NCBI RefSeq assembly: GCF_923868895.1
Contig: NZ_OV350343.1
Location: 2,046,001 to 2,110,000 of the forward strand
Length of the DNA stretch: 64,000 nt
Direction of reading: 5' to 3'
DNA from: Halomonas sp. TD01
GTDB lineage: Bacteria > Pseudomonadota > Gammaproteobacteria > Pseudomonadales > Halomonadaceae
Positions 17,457 to 27,565 of the stretch are shown piece after piece. The notes beneath the pieces were generated by a model that did not search any database, had not been told where the DNA came from, and saw only the letters and a list, made by a program, of their open reading frames with translations. The first letter of the stretch is position 1. Each line of letters starts with the position of its first letter. A program made the translations under genes and the position numbers.

Positions 17457-19406
17457 ATGAGCGAGCATAAAAACGTCTATCCAGTGCGCGATAGTATCGC
17501 TGCCAGTGCATGGGCTGATAAAGATAAATATGCGGCAATGTATCAGCAGTCCATGGACGACCCGGAGAGTTTCTGGGCTGAGCAAGCAAAGCGTCTTGAT
17601 TGGATCAAGGCGCCAACCAAGATTAAAAACACCTCCTTTGCACGCGATAATGTTGATATTCGCTGGTTTGAAGATGGTGAGCTAAACGTTAGCGCCAACT
17701 GCCTAGATCGCCATTTGGAGAAGCGTGGCGACCAAACAGCGATTATCTGGGAGGGAGATAATCCTAACGATTCAAAACATATTACGTACCGTGAGCTTTA
17801 TGAGCGCACTAACCAGCTGGCCAACGGCCTGAAGTCGCTGGGGGTAAAGAAAGGCGATACAGTGACGCTGTATATGCCGATGATTCCCGAAGCGGCCATG
17901 GCCATGTTGGCATGTGCCCGTATTGGTGCAGTGCACTCTGTTGTGTTTGGCGGCTTTTCGCCGGACGCAGTCGCTCAACGGGTGATCGGTGCTGATTCTA
18001 AATTGGTTATTACTGCCGATGAGTCGGTGCGTGGTGGTAAACACGTCCCCCTCAAAGAGAACGTTGATTCGGCCCTGACGCGCGATGGCACCGATGTGTG
18101 CAAAAACGTATTGGTGGTGAAGCGTACAGGCGGTGATATTGAGTGGCAGGAAGGGCGCGACATCTGGTTTGACGAGCTGGTAGATAAGCAATCTAGCGAA
18201 TGCCCAGCCGAAACCATGAATGCTGAAGACCCGCTGTTTATTCTCTATACCTCTGGCTCAACCGGTGCGCCTAAGGGCTTAAAGCATACTACTGGCGGCT
18301 ACCTTGCCTATGCGGCGATGACCCACCAGTACGTTTTTGACTATCAAGAAGGCGAAGTTTACTGGTGTACTGCGGACGTAGGCTGGGTGACAGGCCACAG
18401 CTATATTGTATACGGACCGCTTGCCAATGGTGCAACCACGCTAATGTTTGAAGGCGTGCCGAGCTATCCAAGCCATGGCCGTATGGGCGAAATTGTTGAT
18501 AAACATCAGGTCAATATCCTCTATACCGCGCCTACTGCTGTCCGTGCATTAATGGCGCATGGTGATAACGTGATGGACTCTAGCAAACGTGACTCACTGC
18601 GCTTGCTAGGTTCTGTAGGCGAACCTATCAACCCAGAAGCTTGGGAGTGGTTCTATCGCGTTATTGGCAATGAGAAGTGTCCTATTGTGGACACCTGGTG
18701 GCAAACCGAAACGGGCGGCATTATGATCGCGCCACTTCCTGGCGCTACTGATCTGAAGCCTGGCTCTGCTACAACGCCCTTCTTTGGTGTGAACCCCGCG
18801 CTGGTGGATAATGAAGGCCATAAATTAGAAGGCGAGACGGAAGGCAATCTAGTCATTCTCGACTCCTGGCCGGGCCAAGCGCGCTCCATTTGGGGCGACC
18901 ACGAACGCTTTGTACAGACCTACTTTTCTACTTACGACGGCATGTATTTTACAGGAGATGGCTGCCGTCGGGATGAGGATGGCTATTACTGGATTACAGG
19001 CCGGGTTGACGACGTACTTAACGTCTCAGGCCATCGTATGGGCACTGCTGAAATAGAGTCGTCTCTGGTTGCTCACTCGGCAGTGGCAGAAGCCGCCGTC
19101 GTCGGTTTCCCGCACGATATTAAAGGCCAAGGCATCTATATCTATGTAACACTTAATGATGGTATTGATCCCACGGATGAACTCAAGAAAGAGCTGACTC
19201 AATGGGTACGTAAAGATATTGGCCCGATTGCATCGCCAGATGTAATTCAGTGGGCTCCTGGGCTGCCAAAAACACGTTCTGGTAAAATTATGCGGCGCAT
19301 TTTACGTAAAATTGCGGCCAATGAGTGTGATGGCCTGGGGGACACCAGCACGCTGGCTGATCCGTCGGTGGTGGACGAACTCATTGAGCATCGTGCCAAC
19401 CAGTAA
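17457..19406 (+). CDS. acs: acetyl-CoA synthetase
   Basis: Acs activates acetate to acetyl-CoA through acetyl-AMP and is the high-affinity route for acetate scavenging. It has 649 residues from the ATG at 17457 behind AGAGG; a start at 17391 would add 22 unrelated residues. The AMP-binding motif is [19 protein letters not shown], with [27 protein letters not shown] and the C-terminal [17 protein letters not shown] containing the lysine that Pat-type enzymes acetylate. A terminator follows at 19506. Next come crbR and crbS, the known regulators of acs in related bacteria. Confidence 0.97.
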   Translation: MSEHKNVYPVRDSIAASAWADKDKYAAMYQQSMDDPESFWAEQAKRLDWIKAPTKIKNTSFARDNVDIRWFEDGELNVSANCLDRHLEKRGDQTAIIWEGDNPNDSKHITYRELYERTNQLANGLKSLGVKKGDTVTLYMPMIPEAAMAMLACARIGAVHSVVFGGFSPDAVAQRVIGADSKLVITADESVRGGKHVPLKENVDSALTRDGTDVCKNVLVVKRTGGDIEWQEGRDIWFDELVDKQSSECPAETMNAEDPLFILYTSGSTGAPKGLKHTTGGYLAYAAMTHQYVFDYQEGEVYWCTADVGWVTGHSYIVYGPLANGATTLMFEGVPSYPSHGRMGEIVDKHQVNILYTAPTAVRALMAHGDNVMDSSKRDSLRLLGSVGEPINPEAWEWFYRVIGNEKCPIVDTWWQTETGGIMIAPLPGATDLKPGSATTPFFGVNPALVDNEGHKLEGETEGNLVILDSWPGQARSIWGDHERFVQTYFSTYDGMYFTGDGCRRDEDGYYWITGRVDDVLNVSGHRMGTAEIESSLVAHSAVAEAAVVGFPHDIKGQGIYIYVTLNDGIDPTDELKKELTQWVRKDIGPIASPDVIQWAPGLPKTRSGKIMRRILRKIAANECDGLGDTSTLADPSVVDELIEHRANQ

Positions 19407-19505
19407 TGTTTTTTGCCCCCAGTTATCCTTCTAGTGGGAGCACTTTTAAATGACGGATGTCATTCATTTGCTATATTAAATAAGGCAAACTGGATAGATC
19501 CGTTG

Positions 19506-19537
19506 CAGTGCCGGCCATGAAGCCGGCACTGTTATTT
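19506..19537 (+). terminator. Rho-independent terminator after acs
   Basis: CAGTGCCGGC (19506-19515) pairs with GCCGGCACTG (19522-19531) around a 6-nt loop, followed by TTATTT. A smaller dyad AATGAC-GGAT-GTCATT lies just upstream at 19449-19464. Confidence 0.85.
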
Positions 19538-19679
19538 CTGTTTGAATGACGTATCAATGACAAATAGTGCATGTGATGCTTGGGAATGACGAAGCCCATG
19601 GGGTACCATGCTTCAACCGTATGAGCCTAGCGTCGCGGCGGTAGCCAACCCCGCTGCTCGAGGAACCGGAGGAATATCC

Positions 19680-20342
19680 ATGGCAGTAGCCCATAAGTTT
19701 ATCGTCGCAGACGACCATCCGCTGTTTCGTGCAGCGCTCACCCAGGCGTTGCGCCAGTTAGCCCCCCAGGCTGAGATTGTCGAAGCCGACACCATGGAAG
19801 CCACCACTGAGGTCGTTAATCGACACCCTGATGCTGATTTGATTTTGCTAGACCTCCATATGCCAGGAGCGCATGGCTTTTCAGGTTTGATTCAATTGCG
19901 TGGCCAGATGCCCGATATTCCGGTGGCGGTTGTTTCAGGCAGTGACGAGCCCTATGTAGTACGTCGTGCAATTGACTACGGCGCGTCAGGCTTTATTCCT
20001 AAATCATCCTCGCTACAGTTGATTGCTGAAGCGGTGGGGGAAATCCTGCAAGGGGAAGTTTGGCTGCCAGAAGCGTTGGCGAACGTCTTAGATGAAACCA
20101 GCGAAGAAGAGTCGCGTTTTGCGGAGGCAATTGCCTCACTGACGCCGCAGCAGTTTCGTGTGCTCAATATGCTGACGGAAGGCTTGTTGAATAAACAGAT
20201 CGCCTATGAGCTTAGCGTCTCAGAAGCCACTATTAAGGCCCACGTGACGGCTATTCTGCGCAAGCTGGGAGTGCACTCGCGCACCCAGGCTGTTATTGCT
20301 GCTCAGAAACTTGAAGTGGAACCGCCGAAAGTTTCTTCTTGA
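19680..20342 (+). CDS. crbR: LuxR/NarL-family response regulator, CrbR-like
   Basis: 220 residues from the ATG at 19680, chosen by GGAGG nearby; an upstream in-frame start at 19608 adds 24 residues outside the fold. The receiver domain has ADDHP near the N-terminus, the phospho-acceptor Asp in LILLDLHMPG, and PKSS with the conserved Lys. The C-terminal LuxR-type HTH reads LTPQQFRVLNMLTEGLLNKQIAYELSVSEATIK in two adjoining parts. Its place between acs and a transporter-fused kinase matches CrbR of Vibrio and ErdR-type regulators of Pseudomonas, which activate acs. Symbol by context and family. Confidence 0.82.
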   Translation: MAVAHKFIVADDHPLFRAALTQALRQLAPQAEIVEADTMEATTEVVNRHPDADLILLDLHMPGAHGFSGLIQLRGQMPDIPVAVVSGSDEPYVVRRAIDYGASGFIPKSSSLQLIAEAVGEILQGEVWLPEALANVLDETSEEESRFAEAIASLTPQQFRVLNMLTEGLLNKQIAYELSVSEATIKAHVTAILRKLGVHSRTQAVIAAQKLEVEPPKVSS

Positions 20343-20350
20343 AGGGTAAG

Positions 20351-20388
20351 CTGGATTCCCGATAACCCCCTTCGGGAATGACGGTATG
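20351..20388. repeat. REP-like repeat, copy 1
   Basis: A 38-bp unit starting CTGGATTCCCG and ending GACGGTATG. It contains the dyad TTCCCGA (20356-20362) / TCGGGAA (20372-20378). It is identical to 20514-20551 and starts 9 bp after the crbR stop. Confidence 0.85.
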
Positions 20389-20403
20389 GTGCATCTGTCT
20401 CGT

Positions 20404-20470
20404 TTCGGGAATGACGGTGTGATGCATTTGTCTCGCTGCTCTGTCATTCCCGCGTGCTTTTAGCGGGAAT
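20404..20470. repeat. Partial and variant REP-like elements
   Basis: A half unit, TTCGGGAATGACGGT, is at 20404-20418. A different palindrome, ATTCCCGC (20446-20453) / GCGGGAAT (20463-20470), has a 9-nt loop. These are related to the flanking 38-bp units and make the crbR-crbS gap a cluster of palindromes that may act as a bidirectional terminator for the two convergent genes. Confidence 0.75.
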
Positions 20471-20513
20471 CCATTTTGAAGCAGGCTCCCAGGCATCAGC
20501 GGGTAAGGTCAAA

Positions 20514-20551
20514 CTGGATTCCCGATAACCCCCTTCGGGAATGACGGTATG
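20514..20551. repeat. REP-like repeat, copy 2
   Basis: Exact second copy of the 38-bp unit at 20351-20388, in direct orientation, ending 8 bp before the crbS stop. Confidence 0.85.
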
Positions 20552-20559
20552 ACGTATCA

Positions 20560-23500
20560 TTACGTTTTCCCTCCTGCTCGGCTAGCCTGAAGGGTGCGAG
20601 TTAAAAGCGCGCGCAGCGCGGCAGGTTTGACCGGCTTAAGCAGCAGTTGATAACCCGCACGCTTAATCTCTTCGGCCACCGCTTCAGTGCGGTCGGCGGT
20701 AATCACAATGCCCGGTACGGCTCCTTCGAAGCGCTCACTGAGGGCCTCGAGTGCCATTAGCCCCGTGACTTCATTGTCCAGATGATAGTCTGCCAAGATG
20801 GCGTCGGGGTCGCCGTCCATGTTACGCAGAATCGATTTTGCACCGCCGATGCTGGTCGCGGTAAATACTTCACATCCCCAGCCGCTTAGCATGGCCGTCA
20901 TGCCCTCTAAAATGAGCGTTTCGTTATCGATACACACAATGCGGGTACCCGCTAGCTTATTACCACTCCGGCGGCTTTGGGGTTCTTGGTCTGCTAAGGT
21001 TACTTCACGGGCGGCAACAATGGGAACGCTGACGCAGAATGCAGTCCCCACACCTACCCAGGACCGAACCTTAATTGGGTGGTCAAGCACGCGGCTCATA
21101 CGGTCGGCAATTGATAAGCCTAAGCCGAGCCCTTTCTCACTCTCTTTATGACGCGAGACTTGATCCAATCGGCGGAACTCTTGGAAAATTTCCGTTAGCT
21201 TAGACTCAGGAATACCGGGCCCACTATCCCACACCTCTATGGAAAGTCGTCCTGCTTGGCGGCGACAGCCTAGTAGTACACGACCTTCTTGGGTATAGCG
21301 AATCGCGTTGGATAGAAAGTTTTGTACAATCCGGCGAAGCATCTGCGGATCGGAATCTACCCATTGTTGCGTCGGTACGACGACAAGATCCAGTCCACGG
21401 TCATCGGCCATTACTTCAAATTCGGCACGCAGTGGACGAATAATATCCGCCAGTGCAAAGTGGCTGCGTCGCGGTGTGAGGGCACCCGCATCAAGCTTTG
21501 AAATATCTAGCAGAGTGCCAAGCAGTTCTTCAGCGGCTTGAAGTGAGTTATCAATATGGCTGATGGTACGCTGGGTATCGCTAGCGGTGACGTTCTGCAT
21601 TAATGCGGAAGTAAACAGCCGGGCTGCGTTCAGCGGCTGTAACAAGTCATGACTGGCGGCAGCCAAAAAGCGCGTTTTGGAAGCGTTAGCATCTTCAGCT
21701 AATTGCTTCGCTTGGCGCAGCGCTTGCTCTGCTTCAGCGCGCACACGGTTCTCTTGGCGCAGCGCCGCGTTGGCCTCGGAAAGTGCTTGTGTGCGCTCGC
21801 GAACGCGCTCTTCCAGAGTTTCGTTAGTCTCTTTCAAGGCGATTTCAGCTTGGCGGCGCTCAGTAATGTCTTGATAAAGCGCGAAGAAACCTAAAATCGA
21901 TTGGCTATCGCCAAAGTGGGGCGTATAGGTGACCAGCATATAGCGCATGGCATCATTAACGCGCATTGAGACTTCAAAACTGACGCGCTCGCCTGCCAGC
22001 GTTCGCTGAACCCATGGCATGCGCTCTTCGGCTTTTTTTACCGGTAATACGTCTTCGTATCGGCGTCCAATCACGGCATTACGATCAATATCGAAAGCTT
22101 GTTCGTAAGCGCGGTTGGTAAATAAGTAACGGCACTCTTTATCAAAGTAGGCAATCAGCGCGGGTACATTATCGGTGTAGATACGGATGTTATTTTCAGA
22201 GCGGATCAGCGCCTCTTCGATGCGCTTCTGCTGAGTAATATCTTGATAGGTATAGACAAAACCACCGCCAGGCATCGGGTTGCCTTGGACTTCCAATACG
22301 CTGCCATCTTGGCGATAGCGCACATAACGATGGGGCTGGCCGTCGCGAATGTTGTCTAGCAGCAGTTGGACGTGCTCCTCTGGGTCTCCTGGGCCATATT
22401 CGCCGTTGTGCGCGTTGTAGCGAAAAATGCGATCCATGGGGGCGCCGACCCGTATCAAGTGATCAGGGAAGCGGAACAGCTCTAAATAGCGTTGGTTCCA
22501 CACCACCAAGCGCAAATTTTGGTCAACCACGCTAATACCCTGGTTGATGTTTTCAATGGTGGCTTGGAGCAATGCGCGGTTGAACTCTAAGACTTGAGAG
22601 GCTTCATCAACGATTGAAATGACATCTGAAATGCCAATGCCGCGCCCCTGAAGTGCTGAGTTAACGACTATTCGTGCTGACGATGCACCTAACACTGACG
22701 CAAGAAAGCGTTCGGTAAATTGGATGACGTCGATAGACGCCCGTGAACTATCTTCCATGGGTTTGCCCGCGCGTCGTGCGTAATCCTCAAACGCGCGATC
22801 TACTTGGCCTGCCCCCAGAAAACGCTCACAAAGTACTTTAAGGTCGCCAACAGTAGTGGCGCCTGTCCAAGGGCGGTTTACGGATGTTTGGCGGGTTTCA
22901 ACGCTATCGACAAACAGCGATGCCTGAATACGCTCTACAACCCGCTGAGAAGTCACTTGTGAAACAAAGATATAGCAGAATAAGTTGATACCCAGCGACA
23001 GCATGACACCGTGGGTAAATGGATCGCCGAGGTTTAAGCCAAATAGGGTTGTGGGCGATAACCAGTTAAGCCCAAGAGGGCCACCCGCTAGCCATGCTTG
23101 AGGAAGCACACCGGCATTGATCATTGCAGGCATTAACAGGCTGTACGCCCAAATCGCAAAGCCTGCGTTCATGCCAACGATAACGCCGAGGCGGTTACCG
23201 CGCTTCCAATACAGCCCGCCGATGAGTGCGGGGGCAAACTGAGCGGCGGCCGCAAAGGACAGCATGCCAATTGAGGCCAGCGAGGTGAATTCGGCAATGA
23301 GCTGATAGAAGCCGTAAGCCATTGCCAGAACAGCGACAATGGTAAGGCGGCGCGCGCGGAGTACTAAGCGGCCATAGTCGCGAGCTTTGGTGTCGAACCA
23401 ACGCAACCTGAAGAGCGCTGGGATCACGATCTCGTTAGAAATCATGATAGAAACTGCCACTGCCGCCACAATAACCATGCCTGTCGCGGCAGAAAATCCG

Positions 23501-24507
23501 CCAATAAAGGTTAAAAGGGTCAGCCACTGCTGGCCGGACGCCATCGAAAGAGCAAGTACGTAAGTATCAGGCTCGACCCCACTTTCCGAAAACAGCAGTA
23601 GACCAGCTGCCGCCAAAGGCACAACAAAAAAGGCGACCGCGAGTAGGTAAAGAGGGAATAGCCAGCGTGCTTTCGTTGCATCGTCTGGATGAATATTTTC
23701 CACCACTGCCACATGGAACTGGCGTGGCAGGCAAAGTATGGCGAGCATCGCGAGCAGCGTTTGCGCCCAGAAGCTTTGGCCAAAATCTTGATTGGCTAGC
23801 TGGCGCTGCAACTCCAATTGACTTTCGGCGTGGCCCATCAGTTCGCCCAGGCCATCAAACATGCCCCAGGTAACAAACGCGCCGAGGACAACAAAGGCCA
23901 GCAGCTTTACCAGAGATTCAAACGCTACCGCATGAATCAGCCCTTCGTGGTGCTCCGTCGCATCTGTGTGGCGAGTCCCGAAAAGGATAGCGAAGATTGC
24001 CATGACGATAGCGACATAAAACGCTGTGTCGCCAAACAGCGGCGTATGGGTCATATCCGTTGCGTCGGTAAGAACGCTAAAGGTGGTAGACACCGCTTTT
24101 AACTGCAGGGCAATGTAGGGCAGGGTACCAATGAGGGCGACTAAACTGGCAAACGCCGCAAGAGACTGTGTTTTGCCGTAGCGGGAAGCAATAAAGTCAG
24201 CGATTGACGTGACGTTTTGATGTTTGGCAACGCGAATCATTTTTGCCAGAACAGGCCAAAACAGCAGAAACGTTAAGATCGGGCCGACAAAGATACTGGC
24301 AAATGACCAGCCTGCCGTCGCAGCTTGTCCCACCGCGCCGTAGAACGTCCACGAGGTGCAGTAAATTGCCAATGCCAAACTGTAAATGATTGGCCGTCGG
24401 CGGCTGGCGCCGTGAGTGCGTGCACGGCGATCACCGAACCAGGCAATTCCAAACAGCACCGCAATATAAAGCAGTGATACCGCGACCAGCAGACCGCCAT
24501 GAAACAT
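20560..24507 (-). CDS. crbS: Transporter-fused hybrid sensor histidine kinase, CrbS-like
   Basis: 1315 residues. About the first 480 form a sodium:solute symporter-like domain with 12-13 membrane helices. A STAC-like linker (about 530-600) and two PAS domains (about 640-890) follow, then a coiled coil (NETLEERVRERTQALSEAN). The kinase core has H-box ASHDLLQPLNAARLF, N-box NFLSNAIRYT, G1 DSGPGIP and G2 KGLGLGLSIADRM. A C-terminal receiver has its Asp in ILADYHLDN. In Vibrio and Pseudomonas this architecture (CrbS/MxtR) works with an adjacent LuxR regulator to control acs and acetate uptake. It is convergent with crbR across the repeats. GGGGAG lies 5 bp before the ATG. Confidence 0.87.
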   Translation of the reverse strand: MFHGGLLVAVSLLYIAVLFGIAWFGDRRARTHGASRRRPIIYSLALAIYCTSWTFYGAVGQAATAGWSFASIFVGPILTFLLFWPVLAKMIRVAKHQNVTSIADFIASRYGKTQSLAAFASLVALIGTLPYIALQLKAVSTTFSVLTDATDMTHTPLFGDTAFYVAIVMAIFAILFGTRHTDATEHHEGLIHAVAFESLVKLLAFVVLGAFVTWGMFDGLGELMGHAESQLELQRQLANQDFGQSFWAQTLLAMLAILCLPRQFHVAVVENIHPDDATKARWLFPLYLLAVAFFVVPLAAAGLLLFSESGVEPDTYVLALSMASGQQWLTLLTFIGGFSAATGMVIVAAVAVSIMISNEIVIPALFRLRWFDTKARDYGRLVLRARRLTIVAVLAMAYGFYQLIAEFTSLASIGMLSFAAAAQFAPALIGGLYWKRGNRLGVIVGMNAGFAIWAYSLLMPAMINAGVLPQAWLAGGPLGLNWLSPTTLFGLNLGDPFTHGVMLSLGINLFCYIFVSQVTSQRVVERIQASLFVDSVETRQTSVNRPWTGATTVGDLKVLCERFLGAGQVDRAFEDYARRAGKPMEDSSRASIDVIQFTERFLASVLGASSARIVVNSALQGRGIGISDVISIVDEASQVLEFNRALLQATIENINQGISVVDQNLRLVVWNQRYLELFRFPDHLIRVGAPMDRIFRYNAHNGEYGPGDPEEHVQLLLDNIRDGQPHRYVRYRQDGSVLEVQGNPMPGGGFVYTYQDITQQKRIEEALIRSENNIRIYTDNVPALIAYFDKECRYLFTNRAYEQAFDIDRNAVIGRRYEDVLPVKKAEERMPWVQRTLAGERVSFEVSMRVNDAMRYMLVTYTPHFGDSQSILGFFALYQDITERRQAEIALKETNETLEERVRERTQALSEANAALRQENRVRAEAEQALRQAKQLAEDANASKTRFLAAASHDLLQPLNAARLFTSALMQNVTASDTQRTISHIDNSLQAAEELLGTLLDISKLDAGALTPRRSHFALADIIRPLRAEFEVMADDRGLDLVVVPTQQWVDSDPQMLRRIVQNFLSNAIRYTQEGRVLLGCRRQAGRLSIEVWDSGPGIPESKLTEIFQEFRRLDQVSRHKESEKGLGLGLSIADRMSRVLDHPIKVRSWVGVGTAFCVSVPIVAAREVTLADQEPQSRRSGNKLAGTRIVCIDNETLILEGMTAMLSGWGCEVFTATSIGGAKSILRNMDGDPDAILADYHLDNEVTGLMALEALSERFEGAVPGIVITADRTEAVAEEIKRAGYQLLLKPVKPAALRALLTRTLQASRAGGKT

Positions 24508-24609
24508 GTCGTCTCCCCACGTTGAAAGCTTCGCCTAGCGACTATCTAATAACCACTATTTAAAAACGATCATCTAAATAAAGGCCCTATTCTAGGCGAA
24601 GGAGGGGCA

Positions 24610-25140
24610 TCACGTCTGCTGGTCGGCGGCAAGTTGGCAAACGGTTGTTAACAAAGGGGCGGTTTCCTGTAGCGTGCGGCGTTCGCTTAATTCAGCGTCG
24701 CCAGTCTCTGTATTCAGGGGGATTATCTCACGGTGTGTGCAGTTCAAGACATAAGGCTGAGTGGTCAGTATATCGGTATGGCGGCGTTCGAATTGGTAGA
24801 GAATAAACTCAGCAATCAACTCATTGTCAATGTGACGAGCGCGTACATTGTCGCTATCAACGATGCTGAATTTAGTCGTCATCGGAAACACAAAGGTCCA
24901 TGGACGCCACACAGCGCTAGACGTATCGCTGGAAATGACGATGGCAGTTTCAGGTAGTTGAGAGCGCTTGTGTTCAAACCAGCTGTATTCGGTTGAGACC
25001 TGATACCCCAGCATGCCCAAGCCACCAAAAACGGGCACAATCCATTTAGGCAGCCGTTTACGGCTAAGCGTTCTAAGTAATAGGCCTATCCCTGCGGCGG
25101 CAAGCCCTGCAAATACAGCGGCAACAAGATGCCAGATCAT
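24610..25140 (-). CDS. Small membrane-anchored protein of unknown function
   Basis: 176 residues, not recognised. Two hydrophobic segments are at about 4-22 (HLVAAVFAGLAAAGIGLLL) and 33-47 (WIVPVFGGLGMLGYQ); the remaining about 130 residues are soluble, with WRPWTFVFPMTTKFSIVD and VLNCTHREI. Start ATG at 25140 follows AGGAT. It lies between the symporter operon and crbS on the same strand, behind the symporter terminator, which suggests a link to acetate sensing or transport by position only. Confidence 0.65.
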   Translation of the reverse strand: MIWHLVAAVFAGLAAAGIGLLLRTLSRKRLPKWIVPVFGGLGMLGYQVSTEYSWFEHKRSQLPETAIVISSDTSSAVWRPWTFVFPMTTKFSIVDSDNVRARHIDNELIAEFILYQFERRHTDILTTQPYVLNCTHREIIPLNTETGDAELSERRTLQETAPLLTTVCQLAADQQT

Positions 25141-25161
25141 AAAATATCCTTTCTAAATGAC

Positions 25162-25187
25162 ATCGGGCTCCCCTAAGGAAGCCCGAT
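25162..25187 (-). terminator. Hairpin downstream of the symporter operon
   Basis: ATCGGGCT (25162-25169) pairs with AGCCCGAT (25180-25187), extended by a partial inner stem. It lies 56 bp after the large-subunit stop in the minus direction, with a weak T tract, so it may only partly separate the symporter genes from the 176-residue gene. Confidence 0.6.
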
Positions 25188-25242
25188 TAAGTATCGATTC
25201 CGAATCTAATGGCAATGTGCCAAAGAGGGATCCGATTATGAC

Positions 25243-27024
25243 TTAGTGGTCGACCGCTACACCAGCACCTTTCGGATAGCGAACGCTTTCTACCAAGTCT
25301 TGAATCTCCTGCGGAGGCTCTTCCGTTGCGCTAGAGACAGCAAACGCAGTTGCAAAGTTAATCATCGCACCTACTGCACCGAAGGAGAGCGGTGAAATGC
25401 CCAGGATCCAATTATCTGGCGTGTTGGCCAGCATGTTGGTGCCGGGTACAAAGAACCAGCCGAGGTAGGTGAAGATGTAGAGCAGGGTGCAGATCAAGCC
25501 CGCTAGCATGCCGCAAATCGCGCCTTTGCTGTTCATGCGCTTGGAGAAAATACCCATCATCAGCGCTGGGAACAGTGAGGCACCGGCGATACCAAAGGCA
25601 AGCGCAACGGTCTGTGCTGCGAACCCGGGTGGATTAAGCCCGAGATAGGTAGCCAGAAGAATTGCACCGCCCATTGAGATGCGTGCTGCCAGCATTTCAC
25701 CCTTTTCAGAGATTTTCGGATTGATCATTGTTTTGATCAAGTCATGACTAATGGCTGACGAGATAGCCAATAGTAGGCCAGCCGCTGTTGAAAGAGCTGC
25801 AGCGATACCACCTGCCGCAATAAGGCCGATAACCCAGCCCGGCAAGTTGGCAATTTCAGGGTTCGCCAGTACGAGAATGTCATTATTAACGGTTAGCTCG
25901 TTACCTTCCCAGCCACGATCAGAAAAGTCGACAGCATCGTTGTACATCTGGATGCGGCCATCATTGTTGAGATCGTTGAAGGCGATAAGCCCTGTTTCTT
26001 CCCAAGTGCGAACCCACTCAGGGCGATCTTCGTAGAGAATCGGATTGTTGGCAGCTTCTTCGTAGTTCTCCACCTGCCCTGCCATATCTGGATAGACGGT
26101 GGTAGCCAAGTTTAGACGTGCCATGGAACCAACCGCTGGTGCGGTGAGGTACAACAGTGCAATGAACACGAGAGCCCAGCCAGCAGACCAGCGTGCATCA
26201 GCAACTTTCGGTACAGTGAAAAAGCGGATAATGACGTGGGGTAAACCAGCAGTACCGACCATCAGCGACAGGGTAAACAGCACCATGTTCAGCTTATTAT
26301 CGACGTCAGCAGTATAGTCGCGGAAACCAAGCGCATTGACTACTTCGTCCAACTTGGTCAGCAGCGGAATGCCGGATTCAGTATGAGTACTGAACATGCC
26401 GAACATAGGAATCGGGTTGCCGGTTAGCTGCATGGCAATGAACACCGCCGGAATAGTGTAGGCGATGATAAGCACTACGTACTGGGCGACTTGAGTGTAG
26501 GTAATGCCTTTCATGCCGCCGAAAACGGCATACAGGAAAACAATCAATGCTGCGATCCAGATACCCCAGGTGTTGCTAACTTCCAAGAAGCGTGAGAAAG
26601 CAACGCCCGCACCGGTCATTTGACCGATGACGTAAGTAACAGAGGCAACGATCAAGCACACAATCGCGACGAAGCGCGCAGTGTTGCTGTAGAAGCGGTC
26701 ACCGATAAAGTCGGGCACTGTAAACTTGCCAAACTTACGCAGATAAGGCGCTAGCAGCATTGCCAAGATAACGTAGCCGCCGGTCCAGCCCATTAAGAAG
26801 GTGGAGTTCGCGTACCCGCCAGAAGCTAGCAGACCGGCCATTGAAATAAACGATGCGGCTGACATCCAGTCAGCGGCAGTGGCCATGCCGTTGGTGATAG
26901 GGTGAACGCCGCCACCGGCGACGTAGAAGTCTTTGGTCGACCCGGCTCGTGCCCATATCGCAATCCCGATATAGAGCGCAAACGACGCGCCGACAAACAA
27001 TAGGTTAATTGCAAACTGGCTCAT
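25243..27024 (-). CDS. Sodium:solute symporter large subunit (VC_2705 type, acetate-like)
   Basis: 593 residues of the SSS family, close in type to acetate permease ActP. The N-terminus KDFYVAGGGVHPITNGMATAADWMSAASFI is split as KDFYVAGGGVHP and GMATAADWMSAASFI. About 13 hydrophobic helices are visible, with an unusual hydrophilic loop of about 90 residues (MAGQVENYEEAANNPILYED through GRIQMYNDAV). It lies 6 bp after a DUF4212 gene, its known small partner in this subfamily. Position beside acs and crbS makes acetate or a related short acid the likely substrate, but this is inference. A candidate CrbR site is upstream of the operon. Confidence 0.88.
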   Translation of the reverse strand: MSQFAINLLFVGASFALYIGIAIWARAGSTKDFYVAGGGVHPITNGMATAADWMSAASFISMAGLLASGGYANSTFLMGWTGGYVILAMLLAPYLRKFGKFTVPDFIGDRFYSNTARFVAIVCLIVASVTYVIGQMTGAGVAFSRFLEVSNTWGIWIAALIVFLYAVFGGMKGITYTQVAQYVVLIIAYTIPAVFIAMQLTGNPIPMFGMFSTHTESGIPLLTKLDEVVNALGFRDYTADVDNKLNMVLFTLSLMVGTAGLPHVIIRFFTVPKVADARWSAGWALVFIALLYLTAPAVGSMARLNLATTVYPDMAGQVENYEEAANNPILYEDRPEWVRTWEETGLIAFNDLNNDGRIQMYNDAVDFSDRGWEGNELTVNNDILVLANPEIANLPGWVIGLIAAGGIAAALSTAAGLLLAISSAISHDLIKTMINPKISEKGEMLAARISMGGAILLATYLGLNPPGFAAQTVALAFGIAGASLFPALMMGIFSKRMNSKGAICGMLAGLICTLLYIFTYLGWFFVPGTNMLANTPDNWILGISPLSFGAVGAMINFATAFAVSSATEEPPQEIQDLVESVRYPKGAGVAVDH

Positions 27025-27030
27025 ACTGGC

Positions 27031-27291
27031 TTACTCCCCAAGGCCGAATTTTGCATCGAGCTTGTTCATTCTCCAGGCATAGAAGAAGATCAGCACGATG
27101 AAGGTGAGGATGGAGCCCTGCTGAGCGAACCAAAAGCCCAAGTCAGTCCCACCAACGGGAATGCCCGCCAATAGCGGACGAAAAAGGATGGCACATCCAT
27201 AAGAAACGAACGCCCAAACGACCAAGCATCCAAAGATTAATCGGACGTTGGCTTTCCAGTATTCAGCAGCGTTGGATTTGTCATCTGCCAT
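27031..27291 (-). CDS. DUF4212 symporter small subunit
   Basis: 86 residues with two transmembrane helices (about 15-38 and 50-72). The family signature is YWKANVRLIFGCLVVWAFVSYG, seen as KANVRLIFGCLVVWAFVSYG, followed by GFWFAQQGSILTFIVLIFFY and the tail MNKLDAKFGL. DUF4212 proteins always accompany VC_2705-type symporters. It differs from DUF485, the partner of classic ActP. First gene of the operon. Confidence 0.9.
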   Translation of the reverse strand: MADDKSNAAEYWKANVRLIFGCLVVWAFVSYGCAILFRPLLAGIPVGGTDLGFWFAQQGSILTFIVLIFFYAWRMNKLDAKFGLGE

Positions 27292-27565
27292 TGTGGTGCT
27301 CTCCAGTTGTGATTTTTAGGGTTGGAAAGTTAACTCAGGATAGCGTGTGATCCATCAGGGCAATCCTTCATAGAAAACCGCTCTTTTAGTTGTCTGTGAT
27401 GATTTAGTGCGATTAGACGCATCACCTTGTCAGTTAAGTTGCTCTGCTGGTTAATGGATTGGCAAGGTTTTCTTCAGTGTCTTGATAAGTATTTAACAAG
27501 TATCACATGAACATCCTGTATAGCCCGTTGTTAATAGTGGGCAATAATTGCAAAAAATAAATCCC

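Noticed and set aside
20220..20496. Open frames giving repeated SFPK-type peptides
   Set aside because: They read through the REP-like repeats and the end of crbR; no ribosome site.
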